Source: Bordetella genomosp. 13
Lineage (GTDB): Bacteria > Pseudomonadota > Gammaproteobacteria > Burkholderiales > Burkholderiaceae_B
Assembly (NCBI RefSeq): GCF_007679965.1
Contig: NZ_VEHL01000001.1
Span: 248,001 to 312,000 of the forward strand
Reading direction: 5' to 3'
DNA: 64,000 bases
Positions 54,901 through 62,831 of the stretch are shown one piece after another (within the stretch, counting starts at the first letter, position 1; every line of letters starts with the position of its first letter). Below the pieces are notes generated by a model. It saw nothing but the letters and a program-made list of their open reading frames with translations. It had not been told where the DNA came from and searched no databases. A program made the position numbers and the translations under genes.

Positions 54901-55956
54901 TCAGCGATCGACGATGCGGTACACCCGGGCGGCCGTGCCCGCGAAGAGATCATCCTTCTCGCCTTCCGTGGCGTGCGCCGCGATCCGCTTGAAGGCATTC
55001 CAGACGGTCGAGTAATTGCCGGACGAGCGGTCGACGGGGAAGTTGCTCTCGAACATGCACCGGTTCGCGCCGAAGGCCTCGATGACCACCTCGGCGGACG
55101 GACGCCAATGCTCGGCGAGCACGGCGGACGAAGGCGGCTCGGGCAGCCGTTCCGACTGGAAGCCGAACGTCGCGATGCCATAGCCGCCGATCTTCACGAC
55201 GACGTTGGGGCACGACGCCAGCGTCCTGATGGATGCCAGCCATTCGGCGAAGGCCTCGTCGCGGCGTCCCGCGTAGGCGCCGGCGCCCAGTATGCCGCCG
55301 ACGTGGTCCAGGACGATCGTGGCCTCGGGCACCGCGCGCGCCAGGTCGATGACTTCCTGAAGCTGGGGATGATAGATCCACGCGTCGAAGACGAGGTCCA
55401 TGGCGGCCAGCCGCCGCAGGCCGGCACGGAACGCCGGCTCCGAATACAGGCCCACGGGAGGGCGCGGCAGCACGCCGAACCTGAAGGACTCGTGGCGCGC
55501 GGCGGAACAGCGCACGCCCCGGAAGCGTCCCTTGCCTGCCTCGACGTGGGCCTCGAGCACTTCCGCGGCCGCATCGCCCAGGCGCAGGTCGGCATACCCC
55601 ACGATGCCGGCCGCCACCCGGGTGCCCGCCTCGCGCGAGGCGGCCTGCTCGGCCAGGGACACGACGGCCTCGGTCTCGCCCACCGGGCGCAGGTGCTCCG
55701 GCCCATCGGTCCGATACTTCCAGCCCACCTGCATGAACACCGTGGCGTCGATGCGATGGCCCGTCGCGGCATCCCGCAGTTGGTCGTCCAGGCCGTAGCC
55801 GGCCCAGTGGTCCGAGAAATGGAAGTGCGCATCGATGATGCGGCGTCCGGGCTCGATGGCCCGCTCGGGCGGCGCCGCATACCATCGCGGATCCAGGCGA
55901 GGGGGATGCAGCACGGGAGGGTCGTTCGCGTCAGGCATTTCCGCGGTCAGGGTCAT
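54901..55956 (-). CDS. Amidohydrolase 2 family (lactonase-like) hydrolase
   Basis: A 351-residue TIM-barrel hydrolase of the COG3618 type. IIDAHFHFSDHW supplies the HxH pair, VLDHVGGI a further His, and CMFESNFPVD the catalytic Asp near the C-terminus. Relatives open sugar lactones, muconolactones or 2-pyrone dicarboxylate. As last gene of an operon with two dehydrogenases and two transport proteins, it probably opens a ring or lactone of the imported substrate. Start ATG 55956. Confidence 0.85.
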   Translation of the reverse strand: MTLTAEMPDANDPPVLHPPRLDPRWYAAPPERAIEPGRRIIDAHFHFSDHWAGYGLDDQLRDAATGHRIDATVFMQVGWKYRTDGPEHLRPVGETEAVVSLAEQAASREAGTRVAAGIVGYADLRLGDAAAEVLEAHVEAGKGRFRGVRCSAARHESFRFGVLPRPPVGLYSEPAFRAGLRRLAAMDLVFDAWIYHPQLQEVIDLARAVPEATIVLDHVGGILGAGAYAGRRDEAFAEWLASIRTLASCPNVVVKIGGYGIATFGFQSERLPEPPSSAVLAEHWRPSAEVVIEAFGANRCMFESNFPVDRSSGNYSTVWNAFKRIAAHATEGEKDDLFAGTAARVYRIVDR

Positions 55957-56014
55957 GGATTCGCTCGCTCGGTCAGGATACGGGCGCCCCCCGGGGCTCG
56001 CCCGTGTTTCGGGT

Positions 56015-57325
56015 TCACTCGGTGCGCAGGGCCTTGCCCGCGGTCTCTTTGACGCCCAGCACCACGGCGCAGGAGATGAGCGCGGCGCCGATCAGGATCC
56101 AGGCCGGCGACGTCGCCGAGCCCGTGCTGGCGATCAGCCAGGTGGCCAGGTAGGGCGCCGACCCGCCCGCGGCGATGGCCGCGGCGCTGATGCCCAGATT
56201 GATCCCGCTGGTCCGCACCTTCGTCGGCAGCAGCTCGCTGTAGAGCGTGTAGTTGGTCGACAGGTAGGCGGCCTCGAACAGCCCCAGCAGAATCTGCGCG
56301 CAGACCGCCCAGGCCAGCGAGGTCTGCATCGCCATGAACAGCGGATAGCTGAATACGATGAAGCAGAGGTTCGCGCCGATGAGCACCGGCTTGCGTCCGA
56401 TGCGATCCGACAGCACGCCGAACGGATAGATGGCGGCCGCCGCCACGGCCATCGACAGGGTCGCGGACCAGCCCGCCATCTGCGCGGACATGATCTGCTG
56501 CTTCTGGAAGTAGGTGACGAAATAGGTGAACGGGATGTAGTAGCCCGCCATCGCGCAGCAGCCGATGCAGGCGATGGCCAGCACGCCCTTGGGATAATCG
56601 CGCAGCAGCGCCAGCGTCGGCACTTTCTCGTACCGGCTCTGGTTTTCCATGCGGATGAAGTCGGGCGTCTCTTCCATCCTGTGGCGCACCAGCAGCGCGA
56701 TCACGCCCATGGGGGCCGAGATCAGGAACGGGATGCGCCAGCCCCAGGACAGCACGTCCTCGGGGCTCAGCGAGGCATTGAGGAACGCCACGGCGATCGC
56801 GCCGCCCATGGTGCCGGCCAGGCAGCCGATCTGCGTCGCGCTGGTCAGCGCCGCCCGCCGCGGCGCCGGCGCCACTTCCGCGACGTACGCCACCGCGCCG
56901 CCCATCTCGCCGCCCGCGGCGAAGCCCTGCACGCAGCGCAGCAGGCAGAGCAGGACGGGCGCGAGGACGCCCACCGTGGCATAGCCGGGAAGCAGGCCGA
57001 TGAGCGCGGTCGCGGCCACCATCATCACGACCGACACCAGCAAGGCCGGCTTGCGGCCGTAGCGGTCGGCCAGGGCGCCCAGCACGATGCCGCCCAGGGG
57101 TCGGACGACGAAGGCCACGCCGAACACGGCGAACGTGTAGAGCAGCGCCAGCTCTCCCATGTCGGGGAAGAAGAGCACCGCGAGCGTCGTGGCGAGAAAC
57201 GCATAGACGGTGTAGTCGTAATACTCGATCAGCGTGCCGATGGCGCCGGCCCATACGACCTTGCGGACGGCTTTGCCGGATGGGACGGCGCCCGGGGCCG
57301 CGATGGCATCGTGTGTCGCGCTCAT
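56015..57325 (-). CDS. MFS transporter, MHS family
   Basis: A 436-residue 12-helix carrier. The first-helix GTLIEYYDYTVYAFLA and the loop RPLGGIVLGALADRYGRK mark the metabolite:H+ symporter family of organic-acid importers. AGGGAGA precedes the ATG. Genes before and after are 55-58 bases away on the same strand, so it belongs to the five-gene operon 60835-54901. The presence of both this importer and a Bug receptor suggests two uptake options. Confidence 0.9.
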   Translation of the reverse strand: MSATHDAIAAPGAVPSGKAVRKVVWAGAIGTLIEYYDYTVYAFLATTLAVLFFPDMGELALLYTFAVFGVAFVVRPLGGIVLGALADRYGRKPALLVSVVMMVAATALIGLLPGYATVGVLAPVLLCLLRCVQGFAAGGEMGGAVAYVAEVAPAPRRAALTSATQIGCLAGTMGGAIAVAFLNASLSPEDVLSWGWRIPFLISAPMGVIALLVRHRMEETPDFIRMENQSRYEKVPTLALLRDYPKGVLAIACIGCCAMAGYYIPFTYFVTYFQKQQIMSAQMAGWSATLSMAVAAAAIYPFGVLSDRIGRKPVLIGANLCFIVFSYPLFMAMQTSLAWAVCAQILLGLFEAAYLSTNYTLYSELLPTKVRTSGINLGISAAAIAAGGSAPYLATWLIASTGSATSPAWILIGAALISCAVVLGVKETAGKALRTE

Positions 57326-57380
57326 GGTGATCTGTCTCCCTGCTTCTTGGAATCGGGCCCGCGCGGGGCCCTCGTGGATG

Positions 57381-58811
57381 TCAGGTGGCCGCGCCCAGGC
57401 GCACGCATTTCACGCGCATGAACTCGCGCAGCCCCTCGATGCCGCCTTCCGATCCGAGCCCGCTGTCCTTGTAGCCGCCGAACGGCGTTTCCGGCAGCGA
57501 CGCCTGCCATTCGTTGATGCACACCGCGCCGCTCTCTATCTCATGGGCGAAGCGGTCCGCCGTGCCCAGGTGGTTCGTGAACGCATAGGCGGCCAGGCCG
57601 AAGGGAAGGCGGTTGGCTTCCTCGATGGCCTCGTCCAGCGTCTTGAACGCGTTCAGCAAGGCGATGGGCCCGAACGGTTCGATATTCGCGGCGTCGCTGT
57701 CGATGCCAGGGCGCTGGATCACGGTCGGCTGGAAATAGAAGCCCGCGGCGCCGATCCGCTGTCCGCCGGTAGCGATCTCGAAGCCGCGGCTGCGTGCATC
57801 GTCGACGAGCCGCTCGACGGCATCGCGCCGGCGCTGGTTCTTCAACGGGCCCATCTGGGTGGCCGGGTCGAAAGGATCCCCGACCTTCAATGCGCTGGCC
57901 GCGCGCACGAACTTCTCGGAGAACTCGGCGTGGATCGCCTCGTCCACCAGGAAGCGCGTGGGACACACGCAGAACTGTCCGGCGTTCCTGTACTTCGTGG
58001 CCACCGCGGCCTTGACGACGCGGTCGACGTCGACGTCCGCGCAGACGATGACCGGCGCGTGGCCGCCCAGTTCCAGCGTGGCCCGCTTGAGCGTCCTGGC
58101 CGCCTTGGCGCCCAGCTCCTTGCCCACGGCCGTCGCGCCGGTGAACGTCAGCATGGCGATGCCGGGCGAGGCGCACAGCAGGTCGGCGATCTCCACCGGG
58201 TCGCCGAACACCATGTTGACGACGCCGTCGGGAATGCCGGCATCCTTGATGGCCTGGGCCATCAGCAATGCCACGCCGGCGGTTTCCTCGGACGGCTTCA
58301 GCACCACCGTGCATCCGGCCGCCAGCGCGCCGCTGATCTTGCGTGCCGGCGTGATGGCCGGCGCATTCCATCCCGCGAACGCGGCGACCGGGCCGATGGG
58401 TTCCAGCAGCATGGTCTGGGTGGTGCCGGCGGTGCGAGAGGGAATGATGCGTCCATACAGCCTGCGCGATTCCTCCGCGGACCACTCGAACATCTCCCAC
58501 GCAGTGACGACTTCCTTGCGCGCTTCCCCGAGCGGCTTGCCCAGTTCCAGGGAGATCTGCCGTGCGAACGCTTCGGACCGATCCTGCATCAATGCCGCGA
58601 CGCGGCGCAGCAGGGCAGAGCGTTCCAGCGGGGCCGTGTCGCGCCACCGGGGAAAGGCATCCGCGGCGGCGGAGACGGCCTGTTCGACGTCCGCGGCGGT
58701 TGCCAGGGCATAGCTGCCCAGCGTCTCTCCGTTCGCGGGATTGACGACCTGGAACGCGTTACTGGATGCGCCTTGCCGGAACTCGCCGGCGATGAATTGC
58801 GAGTAGTTCAT
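57381..58811 (-). CDS. Aldehyde dehydrogenase, succinate-semialdehyde type
   Basis: A 476-residue NAD(P)-dependent enzyme. The catalytic Glu is in LELGGHAPV and the catalytic Cys in NAGQFCVCPTRF, with the end FGGYKDSGLGSEGG. The order and spacing fit the succinate-semialdehyde dehydrogenase group. It would oxidise an aldehyde made by the neighbouring hydroxyacid dehydrogenase. Start ATG 58811, 37 bases after the dehydrogenase gene. Confidence 0.92.
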   Translation of the reverse strand: MNYSQFIAGEFRQGASSNAFQVVNPANGETLGSYALATAADVEQAVSAAADAFPRWRDTAPLERSALLRRVAALMQDRSEAFARQISLELGKPLGEARKEVVTAWEMFEWSAEESRRLYGRIIPSRTAGTTQTMLLEPIGPVAAFAGWNAPAITPARKISGALAAGCTVVLKPSEETAGVALLMAQAIKDAGIPDGVVNMVFGDPVEIADLLCASPGIAMLTFTGATAVGKELGAKAARTLKRATLELGGHAPVIVCADVDVDRVVKAAVATKYRNAGQFCVCPTRFLVDEAIHAEFSEKFVRAASALKVGDPFDPATQMGPLKNQRRRDAVERLVDDARSRGFEIATGGQRIGAAGFYFQPTVIQRPGIDSDAANIEPFGPIALLNAFKTLDEAIEEANRLPFGLAAYAFTNHLGTADRFAHEIESGAVCINEWQASLPETPFGGYKDSGLGSEGGIEGLREFMRVKCVRLGAAT

Positions 58812-58848
58812 GGTCAGCCTTTTCTATGGATCGAATGTCGACGGCCCT

Positions 58849-59739
58849 TCAGCACCGGGGGGCGGCGACGCCATTCGCGTTCGCCCAGAACTCCGTCATC
58901 GAAGACGTGTCCTTCCCGTCGTAGCCGGCGTTGCGCGCCAGCTGGAACATGCCGCGGACCAGGTTGCCGACGGGCAGCGAGACACCGCTGGTCTGCGCGG
59001 CCTGGCAAGCCAGCGTCAGGTCCTTGAATCCGAGGGCGATGTCGAAACCGGGCGCGAGGTCGCCCTTCAGCACCTTGATCGGCCACTTCTCCTTGAGCTG
59101 GCCGTTGGACGCCGTCGTGCCGGTCAGGACATCGAAGGTCTTGCGGATGTCCATGCCCAGCGAGCTCGCCAGGACCAGCGCCTCCGAGTTGAGCTGGCAG
59201 TAGCACAGCACCATGAGGTTGTTGATCAGCTTCATCCGGGTGCCCGAGCCCGGGTCGCCGCAATGCAGGACGGTGCTTCCCATCCGCAGCAGGATGGACT
59301 GGCATTCCTCGAAGTCGGCATCCCTGGCGCCGAGCATGAACAGCGACTCGCCACGGTCGGCGCTGGTCGCGAGCCGGCCGACCGGCGCGTCCGCGAAGCG
59401 GATGCCTTTCTGCTGCGCGGCGCGGCCGATGGCGTCCACCGTGTCGGTGTCGATCGTGCTGAGCTCGATGAACAGCTTGCCCTCGCGCATGTGGGCCAGC
59501 ACGCCATCCGCGCCGAGCACGACGTCGCGCGATTGCTGCGGTCCCGGCAGCATGGTGAAGACGACGTCCGCGTCCTTGACCACCTCCTCGACGTTCGCGC
59601 CGGCCACGGCGCCCTGGCCGACCAGTGTCTTGACGGGGTCGGGCTGGATGTCGAAGACGACGACGTCCACGTTGTTGCGCAGCAGGTTCGCAGCCAATGC
59701 GAACCCCATTCGGCCCAGGCCGATGAATCCAGCTTTCAC
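58849..59739 (-). CDS. 3-hydroxyisobutyrate dehydrogenase-family oxidoreductase
   Basis: A 296-residue beta-hydroxyacid dehydrogenase. The NAD(P) start is GFIGLGRMGFALAANL, the substrate region is DAPVGRLATSAD, and the catalytic Lys lies in GTRMKLINNL. Members include tartronate semialdehyde reductase and 3-hydroxyisobutyrate dehydrogenase. The start is GTG at 59739, supported by AGGAG eight bases upstream. Together with the aldehyde dehydrogenase it gives hydroxyacid-to-acid oxidation. Confidence 0.9.
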   Translation of the reverse strand: MKAGFIGLGRMGFALAANLLRNNVDVVVFDIQPDPVKTLVGQGAVAGANVEEVVKDADVVFTMLPGPQQSRDVVLGADGVLAHMREGKLFIELSTIDTDTVDAIGRAAQQKGIRFADAPVGRLATSADRGESLFMLGARDADFEECQSILLRMGSTVLHCGDPGSGTRMKLINNLMVLCYCQLNSEALVLASSLGMDIRKTFDVLTGTTASNGQLKEKWPIKVLKGDLAPGFDIALGFKDLTLACQAAQTSGVSLPVGNLVRGMFQLARNAGYDGKDTSSMTEFWANANGVAAPRC

Positions 59740-59854
59740 GGTGTTTTCTCCTGATTGACGCGCACGTGCCCATCACGTCGGCGCTGAGTGAGCGAGGCGC
59801 GGCACCCTCGGCCCGCGGCCGGTCTTCCGGGTGCCGCCCTGGCCGGCGGCGTCG

Positions 59855-60835
59855 TCACTCGATGGTGAGCTTCGACTTCCGCACGATGTCCGCCGTGCGC
59901 TCGGTCTGCGTACGGATGTGCTCCGCGAAAGCGCTCGCCGAGCCGACGAAGGGGTATTGGTCCATGTCCTTGAGCTTCACGCCCACGCTGTCGCTGGACA
60001 TGACTTCATTGACGGCCGCATTGAGCTTGCTCACGATGTCTTCCGGCAGGCCGGCGGGGCCGAGCAGGCCATTCCAGGGCTCGGCCGAGAAGCCAGGCAG
60101 GGACCCCTGGCCCAGGATGGGATGGCCTTGCAGGCCGATGTCCGGCGACGAGGCGGAGGATCCGAGGATGCGGAGGTTCTTCGACTGGGCTTGCGGGATG
60201 ACGATCGAGCCGGCCAGGAAGGCGAAATCGACCCGGTTGGAGATCAGATCGCTCAGCACCGCCGCATCGCCCTTGTACGGCACGTGGGTGGCGTTGATTT
60301 CCGCCGTCTTCGAGAACCACTCTCCGGCCAGGTGATTGGCCGATCCCGGTCCGGCGGAGCCGAAGGTCAGGCCATCGCCCGGCTTGCGTCCGGCCTCGAT
60401 CAGGTCCTGGTAGGACGCGAACGCCGAGTCCTTCGAAACGACGAGGTAATAGGGGAAGCGGGCAATGGGCGCGATCGGCGTGAAGTCGACCAGGGGCTTG
60501 TAGGCCAGGCTCTTCTTGACCACGGGCAGGATGGCCAGGGTGCCGTTGGCGCCCGCCATCAACGTGTATCCATCGGGGGCGGCCTTCTTCAGCAGGTTGG
60601 CCGCGAGTTCGCCGCTGGCGCCGGGCCGGTTCTCGACGACGAACGACTGGCCGAACTTCTTCGACAGTCCGTCGGCCAGCAGCCTGGCGACCACGTCGGT
60701 CGGTCCGCCCGCCGCGAAACCGACGTAGATGGTGACCGTCCTGGACGGGTAGTCCGCCGCCCGCGCGGACACGCCGGCGAACAGGGTGGCAAGGCCCAGC
60801 GTCGCGGCGGCAAGGGCTTTCCTGGCAATTCTCAT
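59855..60835 (-). CDS. Bug-family periplasmic solute receptor
   Basis: A 326-residue tripartite tricarboxylate transporter receptor. The first 26 residues are a signal peptide ending VSARA before ADYPSRTVTIYVGF; FAAGGPTDVVARLLA and VVENRPGASGELAAN are the two ligand-loop motifs of Bug proteins. This family is greatly expanded in Bordetella and its relatives. No TctA/TctB genes are near, so a membrane partner must be elsewhere. It is the first gene of the operon, with AGGAG before the ATG. Confidence 0.93.
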   Translation of the reverse strand: MRIARKALAAATLGLATLFAGVSARAADYPSRTVTIYVGFAAGGPTDVVARLLADGLSKKFGQSFVVENRPGASGELAANLLKKAAPDGYTLMAGANGTLAILPVVKKSLAYKPLVDFTPIAPIARFPYYLVVSKDSAFASYQDLIEAGRKPGDGLTFGSAGPGSANHLAGEWFSKTAEINATHVPYKGDAAVLSDLISNRVDFAFLAGSIVIPQAQSKNLRILGSSASSPDIGLQGHPILGQGSLPGFSAEPWNGLLGPAGLPEDIVSKLNAAVNEVMSSDSVGVKLKDMDQYPFVGSASAFAEHIRTQTERTADIVRKSKLTIE

Positions 60836-60900
60836 GTGTGTCTCCTGTTCTCAGCTGATGTGCTGTTTTTATTTGGGCAACGTAGCCACGGCTGAAAATT

Positions 60901-60961
60901 TACCAACGATAAGAATGCCATTGGTATACTCAGAGGCCTCTTTGTTTACCTTGGGTAAACA
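60901..60961. promoter_or_regulatory. Two inverted repeats between the Bug and LysR genes
   Basis: TACCAA...TTGGTA (60901-60926) and the perfect TGTTTACC-TTG-GGTAAACA (60943-60961) lie in the 134-base divergent region, the second ending 8 bases before the LysR start. They share TACC/GGTA half sites. A LysR activator bound here would control both itself and the leftward operon. Confidence 0.65.
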
Positions 60962-60969
60962 GTGCGCCG

Positions 60970-61884
60970 ATGACGCTCCAGCAACTTCGCGACTTCATTT
61001 CCGTGGCCGATCTGGGCAGCCTGCGGGCGGCCGCCCGCAGTCGCGGCGTCACCGCGCCGGCGCTGGCAAAGAACATCCGCGCCCTAGAGGAAGGCCTGCA
61101 CGTGGTGCTGATCGAGCGCCGCTCGCGGGGCGTCGTGCTGACGGAGGCCGGCGAAGCCCTGCTCGCGCACGCGCGGCTGATCGACTCGCAGGCCAGCAAG
61201 GCTGCCGAAGACATCGCGCAGCGCCACGGAAAGATGGAAGGTTCGCTGTCGCTGGGGGTCGGCCCCTCGGCGGGCGTCGCCCTGATGCCTGGCGTCCTCA
61301 AGGACTTCCAGCGCAGCCACCCCGCCGTCAACGTGAACATGTACGGCGGCTCCTACTACGACCACATCGGCCCGCTGCACCAGGGCAGCCTGGACATGGC
61401 CATCGTCGCCGTGCCCGAAGACCGGGAGTCGACGCTGGACGTGGAGCATCTGTTCTACAACGACCTCGTCGTCGTGTGCCGCCGCGGGCATCCGCTCAGC
61501 CAGGCGCGAGCGCTGTCGGACCTGGTGGACTGCGTGTGGGTGCTGACGGGGCCCGTGGGCAGGGGCCCCGGGTCGGCCATTCTCGAGGCGTTCCGGCAGC
61601 GCGGCCTGCCTCGTCCCACGCGCTTGCTCCAGTGCGACATGACGTGGACGCTGAACACCATTCTCGTGCGCAGCGACATGCTTTGCGCCCTGCCGCGCAT
61701 CATGCTCGAGCAACCTGGCCTGTCCGATACGCTGCAGGCCTTGAAGCTCGTGGATTCGCTTCCCAGCTACAGCATCAGCCTGGTCAGGCGCAGCAGCACG
61801 CCGCTGCTGCCGATCGCCGACCATATGGCCACGCTGATCAGGCGGCATGCGCATTACTTTGCCGCGGCGAAGCCGGCGGCGTAG
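60970..61884 (+). CDS. LysR-family transcriptional regulator
   Basis: A 304-residue regulator. The N-terminus LQQLRDFISVADLGSLRAAA with VTAPALAKNIRALE is the HTH. The effector domain carries SLSLGVGPSAGVALMP and a hinge. It is divergent from the five-gene operon 60835-54901 and sits beside two palindromes; it is the obvious controller of that operon. ATG 60970 has only a weak ribosome site. Confidence 0.9.
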   Translation: MTLQQLRDFISVADLGSLRAAARSRGVTAPALAKNIRALEEGLHVVLIERRSRGVVLTEAGEALLAHARLIDSQASKAAEDIAQRHGKMEGSLSLGVGPSAGVALMPGVLKDFQRSHPAVNVNMYGGSYYDHIGPLHQGSLDMAIVAVPEDRESTLDVEHLFYNDLVVVCRRGHPLSQARALSDLVDCVWVLTGPVGRGPGSAILEAFRQRGLPRPTRLLQCDMTWTLNTILVRSDMLCALPRIMLEQPGLSDTLQALKLVDSLPSYSISLVRRSSTPLLPIADHMATLIRRHAHYFAAAKPAA

Positions 61885-61931
61885 GCCGGGCACGAACGCC
61901 GAACGCATGCCCCGCATTCGAAGCGTGAAAG

Positions 61932-62750
61932 CTACTGCCCCGGCGGATACCCGCCCGAATACCCCAGCACCCGCGAGATCTCCTCGCCGGCCTGGCGCAC
62001 CAGCCTGGCGAACGCCACCTCGTGGCGCAGCGCGCGGGAACTGGGCGCCGAGATGGACACGCCCGCGCGCACCGCGCCCGACGAGTCCACCACGGGGGCG
62101 GCCACGGAATAGACGCCCTCGAACATGCCGTCCTCGCTGATGGCGATGCCTTCGGCGCGGATCTGCGCCATGCGGCGCTTGAGCTCGGCCACTGACGCGA
62201 TGGTGCGCGGCGCCAGCGGCTGGAACTTGACGGTCTTCAGGTATTCCTTGATCTGCGGCTCGGGCATGTAGGCCAGGATGGCCTGGCCGCTGGCGGAACA
62301 GTACAAGGGCTTCTGCGTGCCGGGCTTGACGCTGAAGCGCAGCGGGTTGGTCGCTTCGATCACCAGGCTGTAGATGACGTCGTGGCCGTTGTCGGCGATG
62401 GTGCCCAGGATGATGGTCTCGGCGCAATGCTCGAACAGCCACGCCATGGCGGGCTGCGCACAGTCCGGAAACTCGCGGTTCTGCACGATGGCGTTGCCCA
62501 GCTTGAGCGCCTCGGGCCCCAGCTGGTGCACGCCGCCTTCGGACACCACGTAGCCGCCGGCCTCAAGCGCGCGCAGCAGGCGGAACACGCTGGTCTTGGG
62601 CAATTCCAGCAAGGTGGACAGGCTGCCCAGCGGCATCCCGCCCGGCGTGCCCGCCAGCGCATGCAGCACCTGCACCGTGCGCAGCGGCGACCGCGGGCCG
62701 TTGTCGGCGTCGGCCGCCGGTTTCTCGGTATCGCTATCGGGCCTGCGCAT
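61932..62750 (-). CDS. IclR-family transcriptional regulator
   Basis: A 272-residue regulator. After a polar N-terminus of about 20 residues, the HTH spans about 22-80 (LRTVQVLHALAG, then LPKTSVFRLLRALEAGGY). The ligand domain includes PLYCSASGQAILAYMP and EDGMFEGVYSVAAPV. It lies downstream of, and on the same strand as, the flavoprotein gene. It may regulate that gene or others outside the window. Confidence 0.9.
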   Translation of the reverse strand: MRRPDSDTEKPAADADNGPRSPLRTVQVLHALAGTPGGMPLGSLSTLLELPKTSVFRLLRALEAGGYVVSEGGVHQLGPEALKLGNAIVQNREFPDCAQPAMAWLFEHCAETIILGTIADNGHDVIYSLVIEATNPLRFSVKPGTQKPLYCSASGQAILAYMPEPQIKEYLKTVKFQPLAPRTIASVAELKRRMAQIRAEGIAISEDGMFEGVYSVAAPVVDSSGAVRAGVSISAPSSRALRHEVAFARLVRQAGEEISRVLGYSGGYPPGQ

Positions 62751-62831
62751 GGGGCTTCATCGGCGGGTGTGGAGTGGGGATGTCGGGTTCGAGAGCGGGT
62801 TGAAAATCGTACAACAAACATCGGCGCGGCC

